From IMG/VR virus record IMGVR_UViG_3300049783_000526, positions 1 to 20,594 of that record: DNA of 20,594 bases; one strand, given 5' to 3'. This document shows positions 1 through 4,784 of this stretch, piece by piece (position 1 is the first letter of the stretch; each line of letters starts with the position of its first letter). The notes under the pieces were generated by a model. That model was not told where the DNA came from. It made no database searches and worked only from the letters and a program-made list of their open reading frames with translations. The translations under genes and the position numbers were made by a program. Origin of the DNA: a virus.

Positions 1-148
1 CTGCAATGTGCTTTTCAAGATACCTTCTTGTAGAAACGTGCCTTTCACAAATTTCAATATGTTTATTGCCTTTTTCCTCAAGCTCTGCAATTTTAGCTAA
101 AAGACTATCAATTATTTCTTTGTTTCTTGCATGGTTGAAATGTTTCAC
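1..148 (-). CDS. hypothetical early protein, 3' part missing (runs off window)
   Basis: A GTG-started reading frame stays open to the left edge for 49 codons. The product begins MKHFNHARNKEII and continues with a charged helical stretch containing AKIAELEEKGNKH, which is likely to form a coiled coil. The G of the GTG is the last base of the TAG that ends the gene upstream, the same tight coupling seen along this operon. A weak ribosome site (AAAGGCGG) lies just before it, inside the previous gene. No ATG occurs in this frame, so GTG is the only reasonable start. It carries the pair AELEE also found in its upstream neighbour, but I see no clear homology. Function unknown; the C-terminus lies outside the window. 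Confidence 0.6.
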   Translation of the reverse strand, partial: MKHFNHARNKEIIDSLLAKIAELEEKGNKHIEICERHVSTRRYLEKHIA

Positions 149-528
149 TATGCACCGCCTTTAGACAGTAAAAGAGTTGCTTTTTCTTCCAATAATTCGA
201 CTTCATTACTCCCTGTCCACAGGCGCACTGTGGCGTTAACGTACTCTAGTAAACATTCTTCAAGCTCCGCAATGCGCTCGACATTCTTCTGGTCAACTTT
301 TAAATGGGAGTCCGGTATATCCAGCACCATTACCCCATGCACTCCCCTTTCAAACCATTCCCTTGATACTGTAGCTATCCGTCTCACGGCATTGGGCGCA
401 ATGTCGTCCCCCCTTACTAGGGGGATTGTCTCGATGTACTCACAGATATTTACTGAAGTAGTTCCTTTGTGTCCACCGCTTCTAATCAGGTTTTCTGCTT
501 TGTCGATGTGTTTAATAAGTAACTTCAT
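148..528 (-). CDS. hypothetical protein, 126 residues, leftward operon
   Basis: Starts with ATG (MKLLIKHIDKAENLIRSGGH) after GGAG placed eight bases upstream. The start overlaps the preceding stop by four bases (ATGA). The N-terminal two thirds look mixed alpha/beta, with an ordered segment around residues 63-75 (GVHGVMVLDIPDSH). The last third is helical and charged (residues 78-123, with RIAELEECLLEYV). There is no signal peptide, membrane segment or motif I recognise. The gene downstream starts on its last base. It may interact with nucleic acid or a host factor like other small early phage proteins, but the sequence does not show this. Coding status is secure from the coupling; function is unknown. 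Confidence 0.75.
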   Translation of the reverse strand: MKLLIKHIDKAENLIRSGGHKGTTSVNICEYIETIPLVRGDDIAPNAVRRIATVSREWFERGVHGVMVLDIPDSHLKVDQKNVERIAELEECLLEYVNATVRLWTGSNEVELLEEKATLLLSKGGA

Positions 529-692
529 GATGCGTCTCCGTTATTTTTCTCACTGTTCTGTTGGTTTAGCTTCACCATTTCACTGATTGCGTCATGCTCA
601 GTAGTCGGTCCGTAGCAACAATACATATCTTCATTATCAAAGACGAGCCAATCCCCTTGTTTATCTGCCGATGCTGTGAACCTATTTCTCAT
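525..692 (-). CDS. hypothetical small protein, 55 residues
   Basis: Reads MRNRFTASADKQGDWLVFDN and ends in SEKNNGDAS. ATG overlaps the stop of the gene upstream (ATGA at 692-689), and its own stop overlaps the next start in the same way. GGAG lies nine bases before the start. The body (residues 3-45) has the look of a very common small phage domain: a short beta hairpin around a GxWxVxD-like core (GDWLVFDNED), followed by a helix ending in LN (EHDAISEMVKLN). That resemblance is from memory of such proteins and assigns no function. It is too short for most gene finders, but the exact four-base overlaps on both sides strongly support it. Confidence 0.65.
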   Translation of the reverse strand: MRNRFTASADKQGDWLVFDNEDMYCCYGPTTEHDAISEMVKLNQQNSEKNNGDAS

Positions 693-859
693 GGCCCTGT
701 CTCCACTGCGACGAACTCAAGGTCCAAGAACGTGGGTGCTGACACCCAGTCCAGCTCCTCTTTGCGCAAGTACACGATAGGAATGACGGCAGGCAGGTCC
801 ACTGACTCATAGACATACGTGCCCTTAGTTTGACGTAGGTACTTCATCTTAATCTTCAT
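689..859 (-). CDS. hypothetical small protein, 56 residues
   Basis: Begins MKIKMKYLRQTKGTYVYESV and ends FVAVETGP. The start at 859 overlaps the upstream gene by eleven bases and is preceded by GGGAG seven bases upstream; a second ATG four codons in (847) has no comparable ribosome site, so 859 is chosen. The stop overlaps the next start (ATGA). The protein is short and beta-rich, with no cysteine, signal or membrane segment. A conserved-looking core PAVIPIVYLRKEELDWV may be a small domain, but I do not recognise a family. Coding evidence is positional: packed overlaps and good ribosome sites in a same-strand operon. Confidence 0.62.
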   Translation of the reverse strand: MKIKMKYLRQTKGTYVYESVDLPAVIPIVYLRKEELDWVSAPTFLDLEFVAVETGP

Positions 860-1904
860 TGTTCTGCTCCCGGACTAAACGTTGTACTATGTTGAATGAC
901 TCAGGTTGTTCTTTGGCCCAGTCAAGCATTTCTCGTAGCCCCACCTTAGACCAGCTGTCATCTACTGGGCCTGTGAAGTCATTCTCTGCGTCGAGCATGA
1001 GCTGTCGGTCCAACGCTGCCTTCTCTAGTACGTGCTCATCACCATCGGTGGTCTTGTAATACGATACGTGACATATCTTGCCGTTCGCAATAGACCGTGG
1101 CGTCGAGTTGACCGGGCCTTCGTAGTCCTCAACCTTGGTCAAGTAAGAAGGGCCTTCAGGTGTCACAATGTACTGTTGTGGCAGAGGACCTACTATGCCC
1201 GTGAGAGGGGCTGTCGGTGCTACTGGCATTGAAGGGGCTGTCGGTACGGGTGCTGCCCATGCTTCTTTTGTGAACCGGCTGCTGTCATAGGAGTTTGGTA
1301 TCCCTCTGTCGTCCTCTACGATATACGTCATGGTACCCTGTTCAAACCCCCTGTAGCTCCATCCCTCTGTTATGTGCAGGACCGACTCCACACATCTCAA
1401 CAGTACCAATGGCCCCGGAGCTGCTGCTGGTGGGGATTCCGGGACTATGTCGTACAACTTGCCCTCGTAAGTTGGCGTCTCTGCCATGGGAGGGGGCATG
1501 GGTGCAGGTGCCGGGACTACTTCAAATCTGTCCTTGCGGTACTTTTGGATGTCATACACGTCGTTCTTTATCTGGTAGAATTTGTTGCATTCAGTGACCA
1601 CGTCGTAGGTCAGACCCTCTGTAAGAGTTATCGTTGATAAACTGTCATCTCTGCATATTACTTTCATCGTTACTTTCTCCACTGGTTGTGGTGCTACTGG
1701 TTGTGGTGCTACTGGTGCTGGTGCTACTGGTATTGACGGTAGTGCCGGGACCTTACGGAACCTGTGCTGGTCATAGCTGCCCTCTTTCCCTGAGTCATCT
1801 ATTATTTTGTACCACTTATGATTATCATCAACCACTAGTACCTCGTACTCCTTGCCTGTTGTTAGATTTACGTGGTATGAGTCCTCTTTCTTAATTACTT
1901 TCAT
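849..1904 (-). CDS. triplicated SH3-like domain protein, 351 residues
   Basis: The chosen start (MKVIKKEDSYHVNLTTGKEY) has GGAGAG seven bases upstream and lies two bases after the previous stop; an upstream in-frame ATG at 1958 sits inside the neighbouring gene and lacks a site. Three copies of a roughly 50-residue domain are visible: residues 1-52, 80-131 and about 163-213. All share an LT/ITEGxxY..V start, a central aromatic pair (WYKI, FYQI, TYIV) followed by a charged DD turn, and an RF ending (HRFRKV, DRFEVV, SRFTKE). Linkers are rich in Pro and Ala. A C-terminal region (about 258-351) is unrelated and partly helical. Single copies of this kind of domain, often SH3-like, are frequent in phages; a triple copy is unusual. 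The second copy keeps a ribosome site and ATG (1667). Function unknown; multivalent binding is an inference. Confidence 0.8.
   Translation of the reverse strand: MKVIKKEDSYHVNLTTGKEYEVLVVDDNHKWYKIIDDSGKEGSYDQHRFRKVPALPSIPVAPAPVAPQPVAPQPVEKVTMKVICRDDSLSTITLTEGLTYDVVTECNKFYQIKNDVYDIQKYRKDRFEVVPAPAPMPPPMAETPTYEGKLYDIVPESPPAAAPGPLVLLRCVESVLHITEGWSYRGFEQGTMTYIVEDDRGIPNSYDSSRFTKEAWAAPVPTAPSMPVAPTAPLTGIVGPLPQQYIVTPEGPSYLTKVEDYEGPVNSTPRSIANGKICHVSYYKTTDGDEHVLEKAALDRQLMLDAENDFTGPVDDSWSKVGLREMLDWAKEQPESFNIVQRLVREQNNED
1684..1728. repeat. 15-base tandem repeat inside the triplicated-domain gene
   Basis: Unit GGTTGTGGTGCTACT at 1684-1698 and 1699-1713 (identical), followed by a variant GGTGCTGGTGCTACT at 1714-1728. 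On the coding strand it gives the pentapeptides VAPAP, VAPQP, VAPQP in the linker between domains 1 and 2. The pattern fits expansion by slippage and is likely length-variable. Confidence 0.85.
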
Positions 1905-1906
1905 CG

Positions 1907-2086
1907 TTACTCTCCAGCTATGTTGTCGTTGCGCTCGATTGCGCGGTTCTCTTTCCATTCTTCAATGTCGCGTCGGGTCTTGGCCTTGGCTACGTCCTCC
2001 GGTGTGGACTTGTAGTGCCTCGCCTTAGTGAAGCCGACTTGACTCGGACCCGGTGCGAACATCTTGTCGTTGATACTATTTGCCAT
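1907..2086 (-). CDS. hypothetical small charged protein, 59 residues
   Basis: Begins MANSINDKMFAPGPSQVGFT and ends NDNIAGE. The start lies inside the end of the membrane-protein gene upstream (eleven-base overlap) with GGATG ten bases before it; the stop is two bases before the start of the triplicated-domain gene, whose ribosome site lies within the end of this one. The second half (residues 30-54) is a strongly charged helix containing DVAKAKTRRDIEEWKENRAIE. No family recognised. Codon use is like that of its neighbours. The tight spacing on both sides is the main support for coding. Confidence 0.65.
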   Translation of the reverse strand: MANSINDKMFAPGPSQVGFTKARHYKSTPEDVAKAKTRRDIEEWKENRAIERNDNIAGE

Positions 2087-2288
2087 GGTTTATTACATCC
2101 AGCATAACCGCTGTTACAAGGAACAGTGACGCTATTGTCCATACTCCTGCGTGTAGCATTATCACCATGCTGACTACCGGGGTGTCCATGGCTGGGTCAA
2201 AAGTGACAAGAGCTGCCCCGAAAAGGCTGAAGCATATCGCCAGCAGCTCAGTCAGTGCCGCGAGTTTTAAGAGCTTAGAATAATTCAC
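2076..2288 (-). CDS. small two-helix membrane protein, 70 residues
   Basis: GTG start overlapping the previous stop by four bases (GTGA), with a strong GGAGG nine bases upstream. Two hydrophobic helices are evident, about residues 8-29 (LAALTELLAICFSLFGAALV) and 38-64 (VVSMVIMLHAGVWTIASLF). A short Asp/Pro-containing turn joins them, with a few charged residues at both ends. Size and topology match class II holins (about 70 residues, two helices), which would permeabilise the inner membrane at lysis. However, no endolysin or spanin gene is adjacent, and the gene sits in a leftward, probably early, operon. A membrane-acting early protein, for example superinfection exclusion or modulation of a host membrane protein, is equally possible. 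Membrane location is well supported; the function is not. Confidence 0.75.
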   Translation of the reverse strand: MNYSKLLKLAALTELLAICFSLFGAALVTFDPAMDTPVVSMVIMLHAGVWTIASLFLVTAVMLDVINHGK

Positions 2289-2623
2289 TTTTTACCTCCT
2301 TCATTAATCTCAATAAAACAAATACAAGCCGCTACTAGTTTTGTGCATTTGTAGTCATTCATAATTAAATCCCATCTTGCATAATAGTCATCTGTCACAT
2401 GCACAATCATCAACTCACCCCAGCACTTTTCGATGATGGGCCATGTGTGTAGCGGGTTGGTAGTTGGCTCATATACACTTAAATGAATTTTGCCGTTACT
2501 TAAAAACCGATGATACGGTTCGTCGTTAAAAAGTGGGTATTCTACTTTTAAACCCATAAGTTCACCACACCGCTTTTTAATATCAGCCTCTGTGTACTCT
2601 TTACCGTTTATTGTGTATTTCAT
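2285..2623 (-). CDS. DUF2591/NinX-like phage protein, 112 residues
   Basis: The start MKYTINGKEYTEADIKKRCG has GGAGG eight bases upstream and overlaps the preceding stop by four bases; a longer in-frame reading from 2722 lies inside the upstream gene and is not used. The pattern resembles the DUF2591 (NinX) family of tailed phages: an N-terminal helix with a hydrophobic GLxV segment (CGELMGLKVEY), a central YEPTTNPLHTWPII motif typical of the family's xPxxNPxxxWPII core, and a C-terminal helix (LVAACICFIEI). Members are common in enterobacterial and related phage early regions, and their biochemical role is not known. The match is by eye, so family assignment is moderately confident. Confidence 0.7.
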   Translation of the reverse strand: MKYTINGKEYTEADIKKRCGELMGLKVEYPLFNDEPYHRFLSNGKIHLSVYEPTTNPLHTWPIIEKCWGELMIVHVTDDYYARWDLIMNDYKCTKLVAACICFIEINEGGKK

Positions 2624-3039
2624 TTGCTTGCCTCCTTCCATATTGCGTCCAGTACGTTGAAGTGGTGCAGGGCTGCAGTGAGACGGTCCCCTGTGGAGCT
2701 TTGGCGTACTGCTGCTTTGCACAACATATAACTGGCAGCCCCTGTTACTGTGTCACTCAACTTATGCCACTTGTCTTCATCAAAAAACGTTGAGTAAGTA
2801 TGGAACGTTGAACTTATGTTCTTTCTGAGCTGCTTCAGGGCGTCTGACCGGGCCTGCTTGATAGCTGCACGTAATGGTGGCATTGGCGCCTCCTTCTTGG
2901 CTTGAGTCACTTTACGCACCATCAATGCCATCTCAGACTCATTGAGTCCGAACTGGTCAAGGTGCTTGATGAAGTGTTCTTCGGTCATCTGCCCATCGTT
3001 GAACAAGAATATCCAGTTGTCTAGTGTGCGTGCAATCAC
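2620..3039 (-). CDS. hypothetical helical protein, 139 residues
   Basis: GTG start (reading on as IARTLDNWIFLFNDGQMTEE) with GGAGA seven bases upstream, thirteen bases after the previous stop; reading from the ATG at 3114 would overlap the upstream gene and lacks a site. The stop overlaps the next ATG by four bases. The product looks almost wholly alpha-helical, with a basic central segment (residues 58-74, RAAIKQARSDALKQLRKN) and a C-terminal helix bundle. There is no signal peptide, membrane segment or catalytic pattern. I do not recognise a family. The basic patch could contact DNA or RNA, but that is speculation. Confidence 0.72.
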   Translation of the reverse strand: MIARTLDNWIFLFNDGQMTEEHFIKHLDQFGLNESEMALMVRKVTQAKKEAPMPPLRAAIKQARSDALKQLRKNISSTFHTYSTFFDEDKWHKLSDTVTGAASYMLCKAAVRQSSTGDRLTAALHHFNVLDAIWKEASK

Positions 3040-3052
3040 GGTAATTCTCCTG

Positions 3053-3289
3053 TTATAAATCGTATTCAGATTCAAAGGCGCACAATGCAACCTCGTCATA
3101 TAGTTCTTGGCCAAAAAATTCTACCAATTCAGCTTTTGTGATGTCACCACTCTCATAACCTTCAGTACACGCGTTGTAACGAAGCTGATGCATCTCATCA
3201 ACTATCTCTGGCTTGTGCGGGGTGTACTCACTTCCGTCACTGTCGATGAACTCTTGTACTTCTCTGCTTAACAGTTGCTGGCAATTCAT
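3053..3289 (-). CDS. hypothetical acidic protein, 78 residues
   Basis: ATG start (MNCQQLLSREVQEFIDSDGS) with GGAG eight bases upstream, two bases after the previous stop. The protein is acidic throughout (EFIDSDGSEYTPHKPEIVDE and a DEVALCAFESEYDL tail) and mainly helical. Small acidic early phage proteins sometimes mimic DNA or bind host enzymes, but nothing specific is visible here. Three cysteines are scattered (positions 3, 41 and 70) without a metal-binding spacing. Function unknown. Confidence 0.7.
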   Translation of the reverse strand: MNCQQLLSREVQEFIDSDGSEYTPHKPEIVDEMHQLRYNACTEGYESGDITKAELVEFFGQELYDEVALCAFESEYDL

Positions 3290-3291
3290 GA

Positions 3292-3516
3292 TTATAGCTC
3301 CGTTACATCTATGGCCAGTACCCTGAAGAATTGACCCTTAGCGTAAAACATTGCGTTCACTTCAAGGTGCTCAGTGAGGGAGTTGAAGGCGAAGACCTTG
3401 TCTGAGCACATGTGTGCATAGAATGGCCCATCACCATGTTGTGTCAACGTCTCTGTGAAGAAGCCGTCACGGTGGCAGTTGGTCTGGATAAGTACTCTTG
3501 TAATTTTCATAGTCAT
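3292..3516 (-). CDS. hypothetical protein, 74 residues, first gene of leftward operon
   Basis: Starts MTMKITRVLIQTNCHRDGFF. GGAT lies eight bases before the first ATG; a second in-frame ATG follows two codons later, so the true start could be 3510. It is the promoter-proximal gene of the leftward operon, about 40 bases downstream of the predicted transcription start. The sequence looks like a small beta-rich fold with aromatic residues, including a GPFYAHMCSDKVFAFNSL segment and a C-terminal YAKGQFFRVLAIDVTEL strand pair. Family not recognised. First genes of phage early operons often target host regulation, but no sequence feature confirms this here. Confidence 0.7.
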   Translation of the reverse strand: MTMKITRVLIQTNCHRDGFFTETLTQHGDGPFYAHMCSDKVFAFNSLTEHLEVNAMFYAKGQFFRVLAIDVTEL

Positions 3517-3562
3517 CGTTATGTATCCTGTTTTGAAGTTAATGTGTATGTGTATGAGCCAA

Positions 3563-3591
3563 ACTATAGTTCATTGTCACACAGTGTGCAA
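3563..3591 (-). promoter_or_regulatory. candidate sigma-70-type promoter for the leftward operon
   Basis: On the minus strand, TTGCAC (3591-3586) and TATAGT (3568-3563) are separated by exactly 17 bases. The -10 box matches consensus at five of six positions; the -35 matches at only three, so it would be weak or activator-dependent. Transcription would start near 3556, giving a leader of about 40 bases before the ATG at 3516. Confidence 0.42.
3578..3588. promoter_or_regulatory. palindrome in the leftward promoter spacer, possible operator
   Basis: CACACAGTGTG is a perfect palindrome about a central A, with partial extension of symmetry by flanking TTG and CAA. It occupies the spacer and -35 edge of the candidate leftward promoter, where a dimeric repressor would block RNA polymerase. 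No repressor gene is visible in the window. Confidence 0.35.
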
Positions 3592-3628
3592 CCCCTATTT
3601 GCAATTAATTTCAAAGTATTAGTTACGA

Positions 3629-3673
3629 GGTGATTGATGCTGTGGTGATTGATGCTGTGGTGATTAGTCATAT
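3629..3673. repeat. 15-base tandem repeat in the control region
   Basis: GGTGATTGATGCTGT at 3629-3643 is repeated exactly at 3644-3658. A degenerate third unit, GGTGATTAGTCATAT, runs from 3659 to 3673 and leads straight into a TCATATGG element. Such iterated units can be protein-binding sites of origins or operators. Confidence 0.8.
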
Positions 3674-3929
3674 GGTGAGTAAGACTGATAGTATGGTACT
3701 GAGTGAAAAACAAGGGAATGCGGCTTGGGGGCTGTGCATCATATGGTAACTTATTGGGGTAGGCCACGTCAGTGCTGCTGTGTACTTGGTTGGTGTACCC
3801 ACTTCATATGGTAACGATTAGCCGATAGCTGTCAGCACGAAATCTCTGTATCCCAGTAAAGTGGTTTAAATATCATATGTTTTACTGAGTTTCTATTTTA
3901 TGTAATTAATATTAAGTATCTGTAACTCA

Positions 3930-4014
3930 TCTGGATTCAAAAGTTAAGGTTCAAGTTATGAAAGTGTATATATAGTAAAAAATGTATATGTAGCTAGTAG
4001 TCATTGAATCCAGA
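3930..4014. repeat. 11-base perfect inverted repeat around an AT-rich core
   Basis: TCTGGATTCAA at 3930-3940 and its exact reverse complement TTGAATCCAGA at 4004-4014 flank 63 bases that include TATATATAG and runs of A. The symmetric arms could bind a dimeric regulator that loops out the enclosed promoter-like sequence, or they could mark an origin. The arms are too far apart for a typical terminator. Confidence 0.7.
3944..3976 (+). promoter_or_regulatory. weak candidate rightward promoter
   Basis: TTAAGG (3944-3949) and TATATA (3967-3972) have a 17-base spacer, and TATAGT overlaps at 3971-3976. The -35 match is poor (three of six). It is the most promoter-like AT-rich stretch upstream of the late operon and sits inside the inverted repeat. 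A phage-specific polymerase or activator could use a different element. Confidence 0.25.
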
Positions 4015-4057
4015 CGCAGACTGTAGTATGGTACTGAGTTCTAATCATATGGTAACG

Positions 4058-4075
4058 ATGGGTGAATTGAGATGA
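4058..4075 (+). CDS. possible five-codon leader minicistron upstream of the first late gene
   Basis: ATG GGT GAA TTG AGA TGA encodes MGELR. Its TGA overlaps the ATG of the next gene (ATGA at 4072-4075), so a ribosome ending here could restart at once. It is preceded by TAACG, the same context as the second minicistron at 4767. Its own ribosome site is weak. It may be only the leader of the downstream gene, whose own site could be GGGTGA within it. Confidence 0.25.
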   Translation: MGELR

Positions 4076-4749
4076 AAAAGATTGAGCAGCTTGAGCAGAT
4101 GGTGATAGACCTCGATGAACAGGTCAAACAGTTAAGAAGTGATAACGCAGTCATGGATAGTAAGCTCAAGGAGATGGGCAAGCAACTGGGTGTCAGGCTG
4201 AAGGAGGAGCTGAACTCAAAGCAGCAGATGAAGTTGCAAGAGGACCTCCGGTTCGCTCAAGCGTTAATGGATGTCTTGAAGAAACAACACAAGGACTATC
4301 CCCTCATCCAAGACCGCGACGTCTTTACTACACGTCACCTGCACATGATAGTGTGTCGGTTTATTGAGGAGGATATCCATGGACTAAAGATGAGTGCTAT
4401 AAAAACTGGATGGAATGGCCCCGAGTTCCACAAGCTCAATGCGGAGCTGAGGTCTATGACGAGCAGACTGGTGAACTCTGGGCTATTCATGAGGAGAAAA
4501 ACGCAGCAGTATGTTCCGGTGAACCCCTATGACATAGAAGGCAAGCCCTCGACCACCAAAGCTACTGTGGTTATATCTGACAACTTTAAGCGGTACGGCA
4601 AGATGACTGACAGTGCGCTGGGTGCTGTCATGGCGAGGCAGAAAGATAAAGCAAACCTACTGTACCAAAAAGCCCTCAAGAACTACTACCAAAAGCTCAA
4701 GGAGGCAGAGGACAATGCAGAAGTGGACACAGAGGTCTCGTTCTTATAG
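4072..4749 (+). CDS. coiled-coil protein of unknown function, first late gene, 225 residues
   Basis: Starts MKKIEQLEQMVIDLDEQVKQ. Residues 1-70 form a long heptad-rich coiled coil. Residues about 85-155 could be a winged-helix domain: HLHMIVCRFIEEDIHGLKMS, then a helix ELRSMTSRLVNSGLFM and a strand pair RRKTQQYVPVNPY that resembles recognition helix plus wing. The tail (190-225) is helical and ends in an acidic stretch (EAEDNAEVDTEV). It is the first gene of the rightward operon, directly after the repeat-rich control region and before the terminase small subunit. That position and the domain guess suggest a DNA-binding regulator or packaging accessory, but I cannot place it in a family. The start is coupled to a tiny leader frame. 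Confidence 0.8.
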   Translation: MKKIEQLEQMVIDLDEQVKQLRSDNAVMDSKLKEMGKQLGVRLKEELNSKQQMKLQEDLRFAQALMDVLKKQHKDYPLIQDRDVFTTRHLHMIVCRFIEEDIHGLKMSAIKTGWNGPEFHKLNAELRSMTSRLVNSGLFMRRKTQQYVPVNPYDIEGKPSTTKATVVISDNFKRYGKMTDSALGAVMARQKDKANLLYQKALKNYYQKLKEAEDNAEVDTEVSFL

Positions 4750-4766
4750 ACTGTCAAGGACTAACG

Positions 4767-4784
4767 ATGGATAACCCTATATGA
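4767..4784 (+). CDS. possible five-codon leader minicistron upstream of terS
   Basis: ATG GAT AAC CCT ATA TGA encodes MDNPI, and its TGA overlaps the terS ATG. AAGGA ends six bases before this ATG, which is ideal spacing for the leader and too far (20 bases) for terS itself. The layout copies that at 4058. GGAT inside it could serve terS directly, so expression of the peptide is unproven. Confidence 0.3.
   Translation: MDNPI

Larger units (their letters stand above)
3689..4039. repeat. 16-base direct repeat pair TAGTATGGTACTGAGT
   Basis: Exact copies lie at 3689-3704 and 4024-4039, 335 bases apart in the same orientation. Both are preceded by AGACTG (with one extra A in the first copy), so the similarity covers about 22 bases. 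The second copy is six bases upstream of a TCATATGG element. Candidates are paired promoter elements or operators; they could also mediate deletion between copies. Confidence 0.8.
3668..4059. repeat. dispersed TCATATGGTAACGAT repeats
   Basis: TCATATGGTAACGAT occurs at 3804-3818 and 4045-4059. The shorter TCATATGGTAAC is at 3739-3750, TCATATGGTGAG at 3668-3679, and a core TCATATG at 3873-3879. All are on the plus strand in the same orientation. The last copy ends just before the first late gene and supplies the ATG of its short leader frame. No copy was noticed elsewhere in the window, so these appear specific to this control region. Confidence 0.8.
3517..4071. promoter_or_regulatory. 555-base divergent control region, no credible gene
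   Basis: Lies between the first leftward gene and the first rightward gene. It is visibly richer in A/T than the coding regions, especially 3860-4000, and is packed with short repeats listed separately. The open frames in it are low-complexity artefacts of the tandem repeat. It must hold the promoters for both operons. A replication origin or a packaging recognition site is possible given its place just upstream of the terminase genes, but neither is shown by the sequence. Confidence 0.75.

Noticed and set aside
131-586. Rightward open frame of about 150 codons at the left end
   Set aside because: It is the complement of the leftward genes 148-528 and 525-692, which have ribosome sites and four-base overlaps. 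Its protein is rich in Ser, Thr and Leu, as antisense readings are.
1905-1958. Longer N-terminus for the triplicated-domain protein (start at 1958)
   Set aside because: It overlaps the 59-residue gene, lacks a ribosome site, and the ATG at 1904 begins exactly at the domain border with GGAGAG upstream.
2624-2722. Longer N-terminus for the DUF2591-like protein (start at 2722)
   Set aside because: The extension lies inside the upstream gene, has odd composition, and the ATG at 2623 has a GGAGG site and a four-base overlap.
3629-3673. CRISPR-like array
   Set aside because: The units are contiguous 15-mers without spacers, and only three are present.
3564-3767. Leftward open frame of 67 codons in the control region
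   Set aside because: Its centre is a His/Asn/Ser repeat produced by the 15-base tandem repeat. It has no good ribosome site and overlaps the promoter candidate.
3517-4071. Consensus T7-type phage promoters
   Set aside because: No sequence close to the T7 23-base promoter was seen here or in the late intergenic gaps. The repeats are unlike it, though a divergent polymerase cannot be excluded.
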